Part shown: positions 1 through 8,831 of the stretch, piece by piece
Numbering within the stretch: position 1 is the stretch's first letter
How the letters are laid out: every line of letters starts with the position of its first letter
DNA from: Rubinisphaera margarita
GTDB lineage: Bacteria; Planctomycetota; Planctomycetia; Planctomycetales; Planctomycetaceae
DNA length: 64,000 nt
NCBI RefSeq assembly: GCF_022267515.1
Contig: NZ_JAKFGB010000015.1
Location: 1-64,000 of the forward strand
Reading direction: 5' to 3'
Notes under the pieces: generated by a model
What the model was told of the DNA's origin: nothing
What the model saw: only the letters and a program-made list of their open reading frames with translations
Database searches by the model: none
Program-made: the position numbers and the translations under genes

Positions 1-16
1 GACTTGCCACACGATT

Positions 17-55
17 AAGAGCCTCTAGGGTGAAAACCTTGGAGGCTCTTTTTTT
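17..55 (+). terminator. Rho-independent terminator
   Basis: A 9-bp stem (17-25 pairs with 42-50, arm AAGAGCCTC) is followed directly by a run of seven T. The arms are perfectly complementary. It presumably ends a plus-strand gene lying just outside the left edge of the window. Confidence 0.8.
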
Positions 56-320
56 GTTGCTTAAAAGGTTTTCTGAGACGACATGTTGCAAACTACCGTA
101 ATAGATGGTGCTGGAAGCTCAGCGAGAAATGTTCACTGTGTTGAACTATTCCATTGCATACGGTCATATGACCAGGGAAAATAAGTATATATCCCTGTAG
201 TAGTTTGGAAGGTTAAGCCTCCGCAATAAGCCCGGATAGGATTCTTGAAATGCCTGCGATAACGGAATTTAATCTTTCAATTAAGAATTTTAAGTCAATT
301 CGCGATGCATCGATTCGCCG
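56..320. other. Intergenic, nothing recognised
   Basis: AT-richer DNA between the left-edge terminator and the first REP-like repeat. I see no convincing coding region, RNA gene or repeat here. Confidence 0.5.
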
Positions 321-325
321 GGTGC

Positions 326-344
326 CACTGGCGTTTCGCCAGTG
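326..344. repeat. Single REP-like palindrome
   Basis: CACTGGCG-TTTC-GCCAGTG hairpin. It shares its outer arm (CACTGGC/GCCAGTG) with the paired palindromes at 383-455, 683-758 and 1393-1467 but has a different loop, so it looks like a diverged member of the same family. Confidence 0.6.
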
Positions 345-382
345 CTTTTATGTCACGATTGTGTGCCGCTGACAGCCCGGCG

Positions 383-455
383 CCACTGGCAGAGCCAGTG
401 GCACACCAGGGGTGCGTTTGGCGGGGCTTCGGGGTGGCACTGGCTCTGCCAGTGC
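383..455. repeat. BIME-like REP pair 1
   Basis: Two inverted copies of the palindrome CCACTGGCAGAGCCAGTGG (383-401 and about 436-455, the second as CACTGGCTCTGCCAGTG) are separated by about 35 bp. The same pair occurs at 683-758 and 1393-1467, always beside an intact or decayed RAYT transposase gene. Head-to-head REP pairs next to a RAYT are the usual arrangement of bacterial BIMEs. Confidence 0.75.
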
Positions 456-463
456 GCGTGGAT

Positions 464-658
464 CAATCGAAGGCTCCGATGGGGAAGCCGTGGACGTGGG
501 GCAGGTCGTTGTGTTGCTGATAAAGTGGAGTCGCTTCGTGATAGCTAGCTGAGGACCACTTCCAGTCGATGGCCCGTTCACACAATCCCCGTTTGACCGG
601 GTTCATGTGAATATAATTCAGTGACGCCTCCAATGCGTCCCCGGAAAAGATGTTTCGC
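464..658 (-). pseudogene. RAYT transposase remnant, 3' part
   Basis: About 195 bp that align nearly base for base with the last third of the intact RAYT gene at 766-1344, including the segments GAGGACCACTTCCAGTCGAT and GGGTTCATGTG. The 5' two thirds, with the HUH motif, are absent. It lies between REP pairs 1 and 2, so a BIME-RAYT-BIME unit appears to have been duplicated and one copy then deleted. No usable open frame remains. Confidence 0.75.
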
Positions 659-682
659 CATGTGCCGCTGATCGTCCCCCGT

Positions 683-758
683 CCACTGGCAGAGCCAGTG
701 GCACACGAGGGGTGGCGTTTGGTGAGGCTTTTGGGGGTGGCACTGGCTCTGCCAGTGC
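683..758. repeat. BIME-like REP pair 2
   Basis: Inverted pair of the CCACTGGCAGAGCCAGTGG palindrome (683-701 and about 739-758). It sits immediately downstream of the intact RAYT stop codon and also forms the right boundary of the decayed copy. Confidence 0.75.
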
Positions 759-765
759 TCGCTGG

Positions 766-1344
766 TTAATCGAAGGCTCCGATGGGAAAGCCGTGGATGT
801 GGGGCAGGTCGTCGTGTTGCCGATGGAACGGTGCTTCTTCGTGGTAGCGAGCTGAGGACCACTTCCAGTCGATGGCCCGTTCGCACAGACCTCGTTTGAC
901 TGGGTTCATGTGCAGGTAGTTGAGTGACGCTTCCAGGGCTTCCCGGGAAAAGATATTTCGGTCGAAGCCGGCTCCTTCCTGCCAGAACCGAAAGCAGGTT
1001 TTGCCCGGTCGCTCCTGCACGGTGAGCCGCTCCAGCAGCTCGGGGTTGTGCTGTTCAAGTTCGACTCTAATCTGCCGGGAGAAGGGCTGCTTAATGCGAG
1101 CCAGATAAAGTCCCAGATTCGGCTGCTCGTCGAGGGGGTACGTCAGAAGGTGAACGTGTTCCGGCATGAAGACAAAGGCCACGAGCTGAACGTTCATTTC
1201 GGCATTCGCTGCATCGACGCATTGGGCTAGCCGCAACATCCAGTCTTCCCGGGTCAACAGAGGTTGACGTTGATAGCACGAGAACGTGAACTCGTGAAGA
1301 TGCCCCGGCTCATGAAAATGCTTCAACTTCTTTCGGTGGCTCAT
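766..1344 (-). CDS. REP-associated tyrosine transposase (RAYT)
   Basis: A 192-aa protein of the IS200-like Y1 transposase superfamily, RAYT branch. These enzymes nick and move REP palindromes through a single catalytic tyrosine. Visible motifs are the HUH metal-binding signature as HVH at about residues 63-65 (in FMPEHVHLL) and the catalytic tyrosine at about 143 in the typical NYLHMNPVKRGL context. I chose ATG 1344 because GGGGGAAG lies just upstream. An open frame extends to 1482 but runs through REP palindrome 1393-1467, so that extension is not protein. REP pairs flank the gene on both sides, which are its expected substrates. The frame is intact and the gene may be active. Confidence 0.88.
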   Translation of the reverse strand: MSHRKKLKHFHEPGHLHEFTFSCYQRQPLLTREDWMLRLAQCVDAANAEMNVQLVAFVFMPEHVHLLTYPLDEQPNLGLYLARIKQPFSRQIRVELEQHNPELLERLTVQERPGKTCFRFWQEGAGFDRNIFSREALEASLNYLHMNPVKRGLCERAIDWKWSSARYHEEAPFHRQHDDLPHIHGFPIGAFD

Positions 1345-1392
1345 CACTTCCCCCTGTGAACTTAACGCCAGTAATGAAAGTATCGTCGATTT

Positions 1393-1467
1393 CCACTGGC
1401 AGAGCCAGTGGCACACTTGGGATGGCGATGGGTGATGCATCAGGGTTGGCACTGGCTCTGCCAGTGC
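1393..1467. repeat. BIME-like REP pair 3
   Basis: Inverted pair of the CCACTGGCAGAGCCAGTGG palindrome (1393-1411 and about 1448-1467), about 50 bp upstream of the RAYT start codon. With pair 2 it brackets the transposase gene. Confidence 0.75.
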
Positions 1468-1924
1468 TCGTGGATCAATCACAGGATGGTAGGAGGATTT
1501 CTCTCCCGGTTATGGAGCAACAAGCATGCGGCCCGTTCGAGAGTCTTTCCGACGGAACTTCAAGTGGAACCTTCGCAGCTTCCAGGTCGGCCGTCTACGG
1601 GCGGCGGCTGGTGACTTCGTTCCCCGGAAGTGAACTTCCGGGTCATCCCGCGGAGTGTTCGTTCAGAATTCTCGAGCCAACACTCCACTCACGCGTGGGG
1701 CTCTTCCCAGACCCCTGTTCCGGTCTCGGCGAAACCGCAGGCTTGCGGTTCCACCCCGGCAACGTATGCCTGATCAGTGCGGTACGAGTCACGCAACCGC
1801 GGTCGTGTTCATCACACGCGGTCCCAGGATGGAACACGCGTCAGTGAGCGGTGGCACGACCGCTCCATCGATCCTTGAGTTGCAATCGACACGATGATCG
1901 GCTGCGTTCGAGTCGGGTGCGGTC
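1468..1924. repeat. Intergenic DNA with further palindromes
   Basis: No coding region is supported. The stretch holds a perfect palindrome with 9-bp arms at 1623-1642 (CCCGGAAGT-GA-ACTTCCGGG) preceded by GTGACTTCGT, which links it to the GTGACTTCGTCAC family seen at 2968, 18031, 42631 and 42919. A smaller hairpin around 1735-1752 (ACCGCAGGCTTGCGGT) is also present. It looks like accumulated decayed repeats. Confidence 0.5.
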
Positions 1925-2731
1925 TCAGCGGGCAGGAGGTTCCTGCGCGACGTCGCTCGTGAATCGATGCGCGTGGTCATCAAGCGGACGAATCCAAACA
2001 TTGCGAAAGCGAACGGGGTGGCCATGATCTTGAAGGAACAACGGTCCTGTTGTCGTCGCGATCTGCTTTTTCCAGATCCCTTTCAGGTAGTCGGTCGTCC
2101 CCGATCGGTAAGGATGATAGACGCTTCGCGGTTCGCCGAATTCGAAATTGTCTTGAACCTTCTCTCCGTTCAACCAGGCCGTAATGCTTCCCTTCTCGGT
2201 GATTTCGCCGTTTGAATCGCGGCGTGGTGCCCGGTATCGGATATCGTAGACTTGCCAGACGCCGCGATCTCGCCCGGCATTGACCAGCGGTTTGTTAAAT
2301 CCATAAATCGCTCCCATGTCGGATTGGCCAAGTCTTTTCATGTCCAACGAGTGGAGGATCTGCATTTCGTAATTGCCATGGATATACAACCCGGAGTTGC
2401 CTGTTCCCGTTTCCGGAAGCAGGAACTCTGCGTGGATGTCCGCGTCACGAAAATGCCATGTGGAGACGATATGATTTGCCTTCTGACCTCCAGCACTTTC
2501 CAGTGTTCCGTCCACCAGGGGCCAGTCAATGGGTTCACCAAGTTTGCTGACAAACTCAACTGTGGCGCCCCCATCGAACAGTACAATCGCATCGGCTGGG
2601 GGTTTGACTGGTAACTGAGTCTGATCCGGTTTGAACTCCGTTACGTTCGATGGCTCGTCAGCAGTTGCTGTCTCGAAACCAAATTCAGTCGACACAAGAG
2701 CAATCAACAATAGTGGTAGTAATGATTTCAT
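1925..2731 (-). CDS. Secreted DUF1080-family protein
   Basis: A 268-aa protein with an N-terminal signal peptide (MKSLLPLLLIALVSTEFGF, cleavage probably near residues 23-27) and one DUF1080 (3-keto-disaccharide hydrolase, concanavalin-like jelly roll) domain over about residues 50-255. Family hallmarks are the opening IVLFDGG, the core segment NSGLYIHGNYEMQILHS and the closing FRNVWIRPL. DUF1080 proteins are heavily expanded in planctomycetes and linked to extracytoplasmic carbohydrate breakdown. ATG 2731 starts the signal peptide cleanly, four codons inside a GTG-initiated longer frame; no strong Shine-Dalgarno is visible. It stands alone, flanked by RAYT debris, so its substrate cannot be inferred from neighbours. 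Confidence 0.85.
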   Translation of the reverse strand: MKSLLPLLLIALVSTEFGFETATADEPSNVTEFKPDQTQLPVKPPADAIVLFDGGATVEFVSKLGEPIDWPLVDGTLESAGGQKANHIVSTWHFRDADIHAEFLLPETGTGNSGLYIHGNYEMQILHSLDMKRLGQSDMGAIYGFNKPLVNAGRDRGVWQVYDIRYRAPRRDSNGEITEKGSITAWLNGEKVQDNFEFGEPRSVYHPYRSGTTDYLKGIWKKQIATTTGPLFLQDHGHPVRFRNVWIRPLDDHAHRFTSDVAQEPPAR

Positions 2732-2784
2732 GGGTGGCAACACTGAGGACAGAGGTTTTCAGCAGGATCGACACGCTCGATCAT

Positions 2785-2912
2785 AACATGTAGGGCAGGT
2801 CGCCACAGTGCTAATGGATTAGGGTCGCTTCGTAGTAGCAAGCTGAGGGCCACTTCCAGTCGATAGCCCGTTCGCACCTGCACGGTGAGCCGCTCCAGCT
2901 GCCCGGGGCAAT
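2785..2912 (-). pseudogene. Second RAYT remnant with internal deletion
   Basis: Two blocks of the RAYT gene are joined here. One matches its 3' end (GGCCACTTCCAGTCGAT and flanks) and runs straight into a block from its middle (CTGCACGGTGAGCCGCTCCAG), with about 100 bp between them missing. No open frame survives. It is the third trace of the same transposase within 3 kb. Confidence 0.6.
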
Positions 2913-2967
2913 CCTGAGTGAGACCGTCGCCGATCACTGTCATTCGAACGTCAACGCCCGACTGCTT

Positions 2968-2980
2968 GTGACTTCGTCAC
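2968..2980. repeat. Dispersed GTGACTTCGTCAC palindrome
   Basis: The short palindrome GTGACTTCGTCAC followed by CCGGAAGTTTG. The same 13-mer recurs at 18031, 42631 and 42919, each time intergenic and followed by a second GC-rich inverted repeat. Confidence 0.6.
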
Positions 2981-3003
2981 CCGGAAGTTTGAGCGGCTCA
3001 ATG

Positions 3004-3036
3004 AAAAAAGGTCCGCCGGGGTGGCCGGGGACCTTT
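3004..3036 (-). terminator. Terminator after DUF1559-lipoprotein pair
   Basis: On the minus strand an 8-bp stem (AAAGGTCC at 3036-3029 pairing with GGACCTTT at 3014-3007) ends in a run of T (3009-3004). It lies about 40 bp past the stop of the minus-strand lipoprotein gene at 3075. Confidence 0.7.
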
Positions 3037-3074
3037 GGGGTTGGACGAATTTGTTGAGTCGTGTTTGGCGAGGG

Positions 3075-3509
<435 letters not shown>

Positions 3510-3634
3510 GGTGTCAGAACTCCTGAAGACAATGTCGCGGCTCGAAACGTCCGCGACGCAAGGTCGAGTGAAAGAAAACGGGAGCCGCGACGAGCGAACC
3601 CCCGCTCCTGGTGAGTCAACGGCCGTGGATCGGC

Positions 3635-4633
3635 CTAGTATTCGCCGACGACCCGGCCGTCGTTTTCGTTCAGCAGGAAATCGTAGAGCGAGTCGCTGAC
3701 GCGGCTGCGGTTGTGCTGAATGTTCTCGCTGAGGAAGCGAACCGAGCCATCGGCCAGCAGGAACTGAGCGCCCCCCTGGTGTCGGGACGAGGTGCCCATG
3801 GAGTTCTCCCAGCCATCGGTGCCGTTGATGTACTGACGGCCGCAGAAGGCGACATCGGCAATCCCGGCCCAGTTCACCGTGTAATGCGGGCCGCTCGACT
3901 GAGCGTAGCCATCGCCCTGGGTGAACCAGACGAGACCGGCTCGGCCGTATTCGTCGGCTCCGTCGCCGAGGGCCCCATTCGGGTCGTCGTAGATTCGCTC
4001 GCCGACGAGAATGGTGTTGGTGGTGCCGTCGGTGAAGTCGCGGAGCTTCGAATTGCTGTTCTGCCAGAACGGCCCCTGGATCTGCTGCCAGGGGTTGGAG
4101 CCGACATCGCGCGGATAGAACCAGTTGGAGCCATGGTTGACCACGTAATTAGCGAGAGCCGTCGCCCGAGCGGTGCCGCCGGCATCGACGGGACGTTTCC
4201 GCTCATTGAGTTCCGGCGCGGTATCCGACGGGCAGCGCCACATGGACATCGGCGTCTGAGCGGCAGCGAGCCCTTCGGGCGTTGAGAGAGCATCATCCCC
4301 GCGCAGCCGTCCGACCTGGAGAGCATCGTAGACGGTCGAGATCTCAAGGTAAGGGGCGATCATGGCTCCCCAGGACCAGTTGGCGTTCCGACGTCCGTTG
4401 GCATCGAGGTTCTGTGCAACCAGCCCGGGGGGAAAGCTGCGATGCGTGTCGTGATAGTTGTGCAGCGCCAGTCCGACCTGCTTCAGGTTGTTTTTGCAGC
4501 TCGAGCGTCGAGCCGCCTCGCGAGCCTGCTGGACGGCTGGCAGCAGCAGAGCCACCAGAATTGCGATGATCGCAATCACGACCAACAGTTCGATAAGCGT
4601 AAAGCCGGCTTTGCCAGCACTTTCCCGTTTCAT
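3635..4633 (-). CDS. DUF1559 protein with pilin-like N-terminus
   Basis: A 332-aa member of the DUF1559 (SBP_bac_10) family, the most expanded family in Planctomycetaceae. Residues about 9-35 form a prepilin cleavage/methylation motif (GFTLIELLVVIAIIAILVALL) followed by AVQQAREAARR, so it is probably processed by a prepilin peptidase and exported by a type II/IV pilin-like route. The DUF1559 body follows, with NNLKQVGLALHNYHD near residues 48-62 and the C-terminal LLADGSVRFLSENI. ATG 4633 was chosen because GGAGG lies 8 nt upstream. It heads a two-gene operon with the lipoprotein at 3075. Its exact role is unknown; a minor pseudopilin or surface protein is likely. Confidence 0.9.
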   Translation of the reverse strand: MKRESAGKAGFTLIELLVVIAIIAILVALLLPAVQQAREAARRSSCKNNLKQVGLALHNYHDTHRSFPPGLVAQNLDANGRRNANWSWGAMIAPYLEISTVYDALQVGRLRGDDALSTPEGLAAAQTPMSMWRCPSDTAPELNERKRPVDAGGTARATALANYVVNHGSNWFYPRDVGSNPWQQIQGPFWQNSNSKLRDFTDGTTNTILVGERIYDDPNGALGDGADEYGRAGLVWFTQGDGYAQSSGPHYTVNWAGIADVAFCGRQYINGTDGWENSMGTSSRHQGGAQFLLADGSVRFLSENIQHNRSRVSDSLYDFLLNENDGRVVGEY

Positions 4634-4978
4634 GATTCGGACCTCCAACAGAATGTTGAAATGTGAGAATAAAAGGAATCCGACGCGGGGGCGTTGCTGA
4701 AGATCGACAGTGAAGTAAGACTGGAAACATCCCCGCGGAAAACCGCATTGGTCAGAAGCGCGATGAAAGAGTCGTCATCGATTCGTCGCTTCGACAGCCG
4801 ACCCGTAGAACAACAGATCGACACTCATTGATTAGAATTATGTCTGATGTCAACGCAAACCGAATGGCTTTTGTTGACATTTGCATGTCGATATTTAACC
4901 TGACTGATATGTTCTGCGTCCACCTTGCGGAACATGTGTTATCTGCGGCGGCCTGCTGGACTCCCGAAAGGACCCCGA
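4634..4978. other. Divergent intergenic region
   Basis: About 345 bp between the minus-strand DUF1559 gene and the plus-strand hydrolase. It should carry both promoters. TTGACA at 4874-4879 is a candidate -35 for the rightward gene, but I see no well-spaced -10. No gene or repeat was recognised. Confidence 0.4.
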
Positions 4979-6304
4979 ATGAGATGCTCTCCGTTCCGCC
5001 TGATCATTGGACTGATGCTCGTTTGTCTCTTGGTGTCGGACCGAATCCAGGCCGGGGACGGTTCGACGGGCGATTCAGCAGACTGGCGGGCCCGATCGGT
5101 GGACTATGCCCGGATCATGTCGCGGCTGAAATGGACACCGGTCACGGACGGTATGCCTCATCGAAAGGGGCACTTTTTGCCCGGGACTGAGTACACGGGT
5201 GTGCCGTACTCCAGCGTGAAGCACGTCGGCCGCGATATCGGCTACGACATCTTTCTGAAGACGTTTCTGGCCGCTGTCGAGAACCCCGAGAGTGTGCTTT
5301 ATTCCGAGAGCCTTGAAGGCCGCGTTCCCAATGCCGAGTGTTACTACGGCAAGGTGTGCTCTTCGTATACGAGCTATGCTCTGCAGTGTGGCTTCTACTA
5401 TGTGAGCAAGTTGCACGGCCCGGAGTTTCGAGAGGGGGTCAGTCTGGTGACGCCGGCGGTGGCAGAAGCGGCCATGCCGGGTGATGTCATTTACACGCCT
5501 CCGCGGACCAAAAACGGCGGTTCCCATGTGGAGCTGGTCACCGATGTTGTTCGTGATCGAAACGGACAGGTGACTCACGTCCGCGTCGAAGAGAGTCGGC
5601 CGCAAACGACGAGCAATACGCTGCGAAGCGCGGAAGACTTCAACGCGCATCTCGCGGCACGAAATCGCGAGCTTTATCGCATCCGTGATCTGGATGCCTG
5701 GCGGGGGGAGAACGCAGCCGAATCGTTTTTATTCCCGAACTACGCCGAAGACTCCGCCACGCCTCGCATCAATCGGGTGCTGCTCCTCGATCTGGGCGAC
5801 TGGGTGCCGTATGACAAGGGACAGCCGGTGAAGATCAACCTGATGGATCGCGACCACCAGGGGATCGAGACACTGGTGATCAAGCGGGGCGATGTTGAGA
5901 TCGAACGCGTTTCGCAGCCGGGGCTCGGCGTGTTTGAGCGAACATTCAACACCTGTGGCGACTACACCGCCTTCTGCGAAATGCAGGATGGCTCGCTCAG
6001 CCCGGCCTGTGAATTCTCGGTCAGCGAGATTGATTTCCGACTCCAGTCCGATCGTATTCAGCGGGGGACGCCCTGGTCGATCGATCTGGTCTCGGACAAC
6101 ATGAAGCCGATCATTGTTTACTTCAAGAATTCGGCCAGCGGTTACGACGAACACTACGTCTTTATCACCGAAGAAGACCGTGAGAAGGGGGCCGTGGAGA
6201 TTCCGGCTCATATCACGCAGAAGGCGAACAAGCTGCAGGTGTGGCTCATCGGCGAGAACCGGTATGGGCGCCTGAAGAAGCGGCGGGATGTCCGCGTTGA
6301 TTGA
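4979..6304 (+). CDS. Secreted NlpC/P60- or CHAP-like cysteine hydrolase
   Basis: A 441-aa exported protein. Residues 1-25 are a signal peptide (FRLIIGLMLVCLLVS) ending near IQAG. Residues about 60-200 resemble papain-like NlpC/P60 or CHAP hydrolases: GTEYTGVPYSSV, then a cysteine at about 127 in GKVCSSYTSYAL and a histidine at about 183 in GGSHVELVTDV, with GDVIY between, the order expected of the Cys-His pair. The C-terminal half (about 250-441) looks like one or two all-beta modules. If the assignment is right it would cleave peptide or amide bonds in the wall or matrix. ATG 4979 has AAAGGA upstream and begins the signal peptide. Family assignment is by motif only; catalysis is inferred. 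Its stop codon abuts the stop of the next gene on the opposite strand. Confidence 0.65.
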   Translation: MRCSPFRLIIGLMLVCLLVSDRIQAGDGSTGDSADWRARSVDYARIMSRLKWTPVTDGMPHRKGHFLPGTEYTGVPYSSVKHVGRDIGYDIFLKTFLAAVENPESVLYSESLEGRVPNAECYYGKVCSSYTSYALQCGFYYVSKLHGPEFREGVSLVTPAVAEAAMPGDVIYTPPRTKNGGSHVELVTDVVRDRNGQVTHVRVEESRPQTTSNTLRSAEDFNAHLAARNRELYRIRDLDAWRGENAAESFLFPNYAEDSATPRINRVLLLDLGDWVPYDKGQPVKINLMDRDHQGIETLVIKRGDVEIERVSQPGLGVFERTFNTCGDYTAFCEMQDGSLSPACEFSVSEIDFRLQSDRIQRGTPWSIDLVSDNMKPIIVYFKNSASGYDEHYVFITEEDREKGAVEIPAHITQKANKLQVWLIGENRYGRLKKRRDVRVD

Positions 6305-7252
6305 TCAGAACTCGCCGATTGTTTCGTAGCCGTAGCGGGTGCAGAGGTTGCGATAGACGTCGGTGTCGATGGTTTTGCTGACTTTGCGAGTCGAGCCGTC
6401 GGCCATGCTGAAGTGAATGATGTTGCCGTGCCAGCTGCCGAAGCCGAACATGACTGCGGGGATGGCTTGAGTCTGTTCCCCTCTCCAGAAGGCGTCGAAA
6501 TTCGGTTTGTCATCACGAACGCGGGCACAGCAGCTGTAGCCGTCCGGCCAGAGGCCGAGGAGTGATTCGCCGACAAGAAAGGTGGTCGAAGAGCCGTCGA
6601 CGATGTCCCGCATTCGGATCGCCGAGTTTCCGTAGAAGATGCCGTTGTTCGGCGGCAGCGAAGTCGCGGTCGGGACTTCGGGCCACCATCCCATGTTGCC
6701 GCGATACTGAGTCATTCCCTGCGGCAGGCAACCGGTGTTAATCGGCGCCGAGGGACAGATGTAAGGTTTGACCGCCACTTTCCCGGCTTCGAAGTTGACG
6801 AGGCTGAAGCGGGCCAGATCGAAATCGATATGGATCGTCAGCTGTTCCATTTGCCGCAGCAGCAGAGCATGCCAGCTCCAGGCGCGTGCCATGCAGGCCC
6901 ATTCATGCACAGCCTGAGCGATTGCGGGGATGGCGATGTCGCAGGAGAGACCTTCGGCCATGTCGTCGGAGTCGTTCGCGGGGATCATGTTTGGCGGCAA
7001 GGTGTTGTCGTAGCCTCGCGAGGCGAGCACATAGCCGCTGGGGAAGGAGGAGAAGGTGTCGTGATAGTTGTGCATCGCGATGGCAATCTGATGCAGATTG
7101 TTGCTGCAACTGATCCGTCGGGCGGACTCGCGTGCCTGCTGAACCGCGGGAAGAAGAAGAGCGATCAGAATCGCAATGATCGCGATCGACACGAGCAGTT
7201 CAATGAGAGTGAATCCCGGCGGGGACTTCTGCTGCGAACTCCGACTCAACAT
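6305..7252 (-). CDS. DUF1559 protein with pilin-like N-terminus
   Basis: A 315-aa DUF1559 protein, second in the window. The prepilin-type signal GFTLIELLVSIAIIAILIAL lies at residues 13-32, followed by AVQQARESARR and NNLHQIAIAMHNYHD. The C-terminal family motif is present as HFSMADGSTRKVSKTID. AAGGAGATG lies 7-8 nt before ATG 7252, supporting the start. It is monocistronic: its 3' end abuts the upstream hydrolase tail to tail, and its promoter must lie in 7253-7495, where a palindrome occurs at 7385-7408. The two DUF1559 copies differ considerably outside the N-terminus, so this is not a recent duplication. Confidence 0.9.
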   Translation of the reverse strand: MLSRSSQQKSPPGFTLIELLVSIAIIAILIALLLPAVQQARESARRISCSNNLHQIAIAMHNYHDTFSSFPSGYVLASRGYDNTLPPNMIPANDSDDMAEGLSCDIAIPAIAQAVHEWACMARAWSWHALLLRQMEQLTIHIDFDLARFSLVNFEAGKVAVKPYICPSAPINTGCLPQGMTQYRGNMGWWPEVPTATSLPPNNGIFYGNSAIRMRDIVDGSSTTFLVGESLLGLWPDGYSCCARVRDDKPNFDAFWRGEQTQAIPAVMFGFGSWHGNIIHFSMADGSTRKVSKTIDTDVYRNLCTRYGYETIGEF

Positions 7253-7384
7253 CGCGGCATCTCCTTACAGTCTTACTTCACTTTACGGCCCGCGAGGTCT
7301 CCCCTGCCACAGTTGGCGGGATGAAGCCGACTTCTCGACGTTTCCACGCGAACCACTCTCTGGCTCTTCTGAAGCGAAACGGTG

Positions 7385-7408
7385 TACAGTGTGATAATCT
7401 ACACTGTT
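7385..7408. promoter_or_regulatory. Operator-like palindrome in divergent region
   Basis: ACAGTGT (7386-7392) and ACACTGT (7401-7407) are perfect 7-bp inverted arms around an AT-rich 8-bp centre, giving a dyad with TACA at its left edge. It lies between the DUF1559 gene (minus) and the 199-aa gene at 7496 (plus). A binding site for a dimeric repressor acting on either promoter is plausible; no regulator gene is adjacent. Confidence 0.35.
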
Positions 7409-7495
7409 GTCCGATTTTCGTAGTAACGGCTTCGTAATCGCGTTGCGTGCTTCGCCGGACTTCGGGTGAGGAGACGAGAAGGAACCGGAACTGTG

Positions 7496-8095
7496 ATGTC
7501 CGATGTATTAGCTGAGTGTGTTGCGAAGCTGGGGGACCCACCGCGGCGAGTCGCATTGTGGAGACGGCCTTATCTGCATGTCTCGAAGCCGGCCTGGCTC
7601 CGACAGAATCCCGGCGACAAACTGACGACCCTTTTCGATCACTTGCCGCAAGTCTATTCCGAGGGGCTGATCGTCTGGGGGCACATCATTCAGGCCAACG
7701 TATTGATGTTCAAACCTGGGGCTGACAACTGCCCGGGGGAACTCGTGTATTGCCTGGATCGAACGAGGCACGTGCAGCCGAAGTATCTGCAGGAGCTGGC
7801 TCACAGTCTGTTTCGCCTGAAAGGTACTCGGCCGGAGGATGCGGAACTGGCTCCAATCGCCGACTATCTGACCGACGAGTATATTCGCGTCTTCGGACTG
7901 AAAGTGCCGCGATCGATCAGCCACTCGGTTCCGTGCCGAATTTCGACGACATACTTCGTCCGCAAACACCTGCCTCAACGGCGTCTGTGTAAACCGCTGA
8001 TGCCAATCGTGGTCCTTCCGGAGAAGCCTCACGTCGCGATGCCGCTCCCGGCCCGGTATTGGCCAAAGGAGCTGGTGACGTGGTGGAGCGAGTGA
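7496..8095 (+). CDS. Conserved hypothetical protein, 199 aa
   Basis: I do not recognise the family. The protein has no signal peptide or membrane segment and is probably cytosolic. It has an even mix of charged and aromatic residues (GLIVWGHIIQANVLMFKPG near residues 56-75, then ADYLTDEYIRVFGLKVP) and a proline-rich basic C-terminus. ATG 7496 (MSDVLAEC) was preferred over an ATG 10 codons upstream because AAGGAA lies 10-13 nt before it. It reads rightward alone, with a convergent lipoprotein gene after it. Codon use looks like the surroundings, so it is probably a genuine resident gene. Confidence 0.6.
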   Translation: MSDVLAECVAKLGDPPRRVALWRRPYLHVSKPAWLRQNPGDKLTTLFDHLPQVYSEGLIVWGHIIQANVLMFKPGADNCPGELVYCLDRTRHVQPKYLQELAHSLFRLKGTRPEDAELAPIADYLTDEYIRVFGLKVPRSISHSVPCRISTTYFVRKHLPQRRLCKPLMPIVVLPEKPHVAMPLPARYWPKELVTWWSE

Positions 8096-8113
8096 AACAG
8101 GGGCGGGGTTCAC

Positions 8114-8575
8114 CTAACCCAACCCACACTGTTCTTTCAGCCGCTCGGTCAATGTGGTGAACTGAGCCAGAGCCGGGAGACGGGTGCGGTGGCAGTTTTC
8201 GTCCTCGAGCTGGATCTGTTTGCCGGTGTTCTCGGCGATCACGGCTTCGATGGACTGGGTGTCTCTGCGTTCTGCCGGGAGCGGAATCGAGACGAAGCCT
8301 TCGTGCATTTCCGGCTGCTGCGTGCCGGAGTATTCGTCGGGCGGCAGGTAGATGGCTCCCGAGTAGATGTCGACCGCGAAAGCGATGACACCGGGAATGA
8401 AAAACAGTAGCAGGCCAATGCCGTCGAGAGCGACGACCTTCCAGTCGATGCGACCGCCCTGTTGCCCGCGACGTTCCGGATAGAGAAACGTACCGCAACC
8501 CGACAGGCCTACCGAGAGGGCGGAGAGAGTCAGTGTCGACAGAAACGAACGGCGGGAACGCAAAGGAATCATCAT
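8114..8575 (-). CDS. Small lipoprotein, YceK/YidQ-like layout
   Basis: A 153-aa protein with a twin-arginine-containing N-terminus (RSRRSFLSTLTLSALSVG) and the lipobox LSGC at residues 24-27, so probably a lipoprotein. Residues 44-78 contain IDWKVVALDGIGLLLFFIPG then AFAVDIYSGAIYLP, the pattern of small envelope lipoproteins related to E. coli YceK/YidQ, where a P-G-x-x-A-F-x-x-D turn precedes a short C-terminal part. The resemblance is by eye. It ends 18 bp from the convergent gene at 7496-8095. Function unknown. Confidence 0.65.
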   Translation of the reverse strand: MMIPLRSRRSFLSTLTLSALSVGLSGCGTFLYPERRGQQGGRIDWKVVALDGIGLLLFFIPGVIAFAVDIYSGAIYLPPDEYSGTQQPEMHEGFVSIPLPAERRDTQSIEAVIAENTGKQIQLEDENCHRTRLPALAQFTTLTERLKEQCGLG

Positions 8576-8831
8576 TCGGCTTTCGATCGCGAAACAAACG
8601 CGCAGAAGAACGACACAGCAGGCCCGCCAGCGGAGAACCGTCGAGACGATCTCCGGAAGCCGCGTTTGTTACTACGGATCTGCCAATGATGTCAACGGCA
8701 GAGCATGGTCTGTAAGAATGACAATCGCACTCAGGGTCGATGGCGTCGGAAAACACATGAAGTGACCGCACACGGTCACTCATTCCGGAGGAGCTACCCG
8801 ATTCTGACTCGGTTCTCTATGATCAAACGTG

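Noticed and set aside
326..1467. CRISPR-like spacing of the CACTGGC repeats
   Set aside because: Repeats are palindromic, paired in inverted orientation, irregularly spaced and tied to a RAYT, so they are BIMEs; no cas genes.
1356..1847. 163-aa plus-strand frame
   Set aside because: Passes through REP pair 3 and the palindrome at 1623; low-complexity repeat DNA without protein features.
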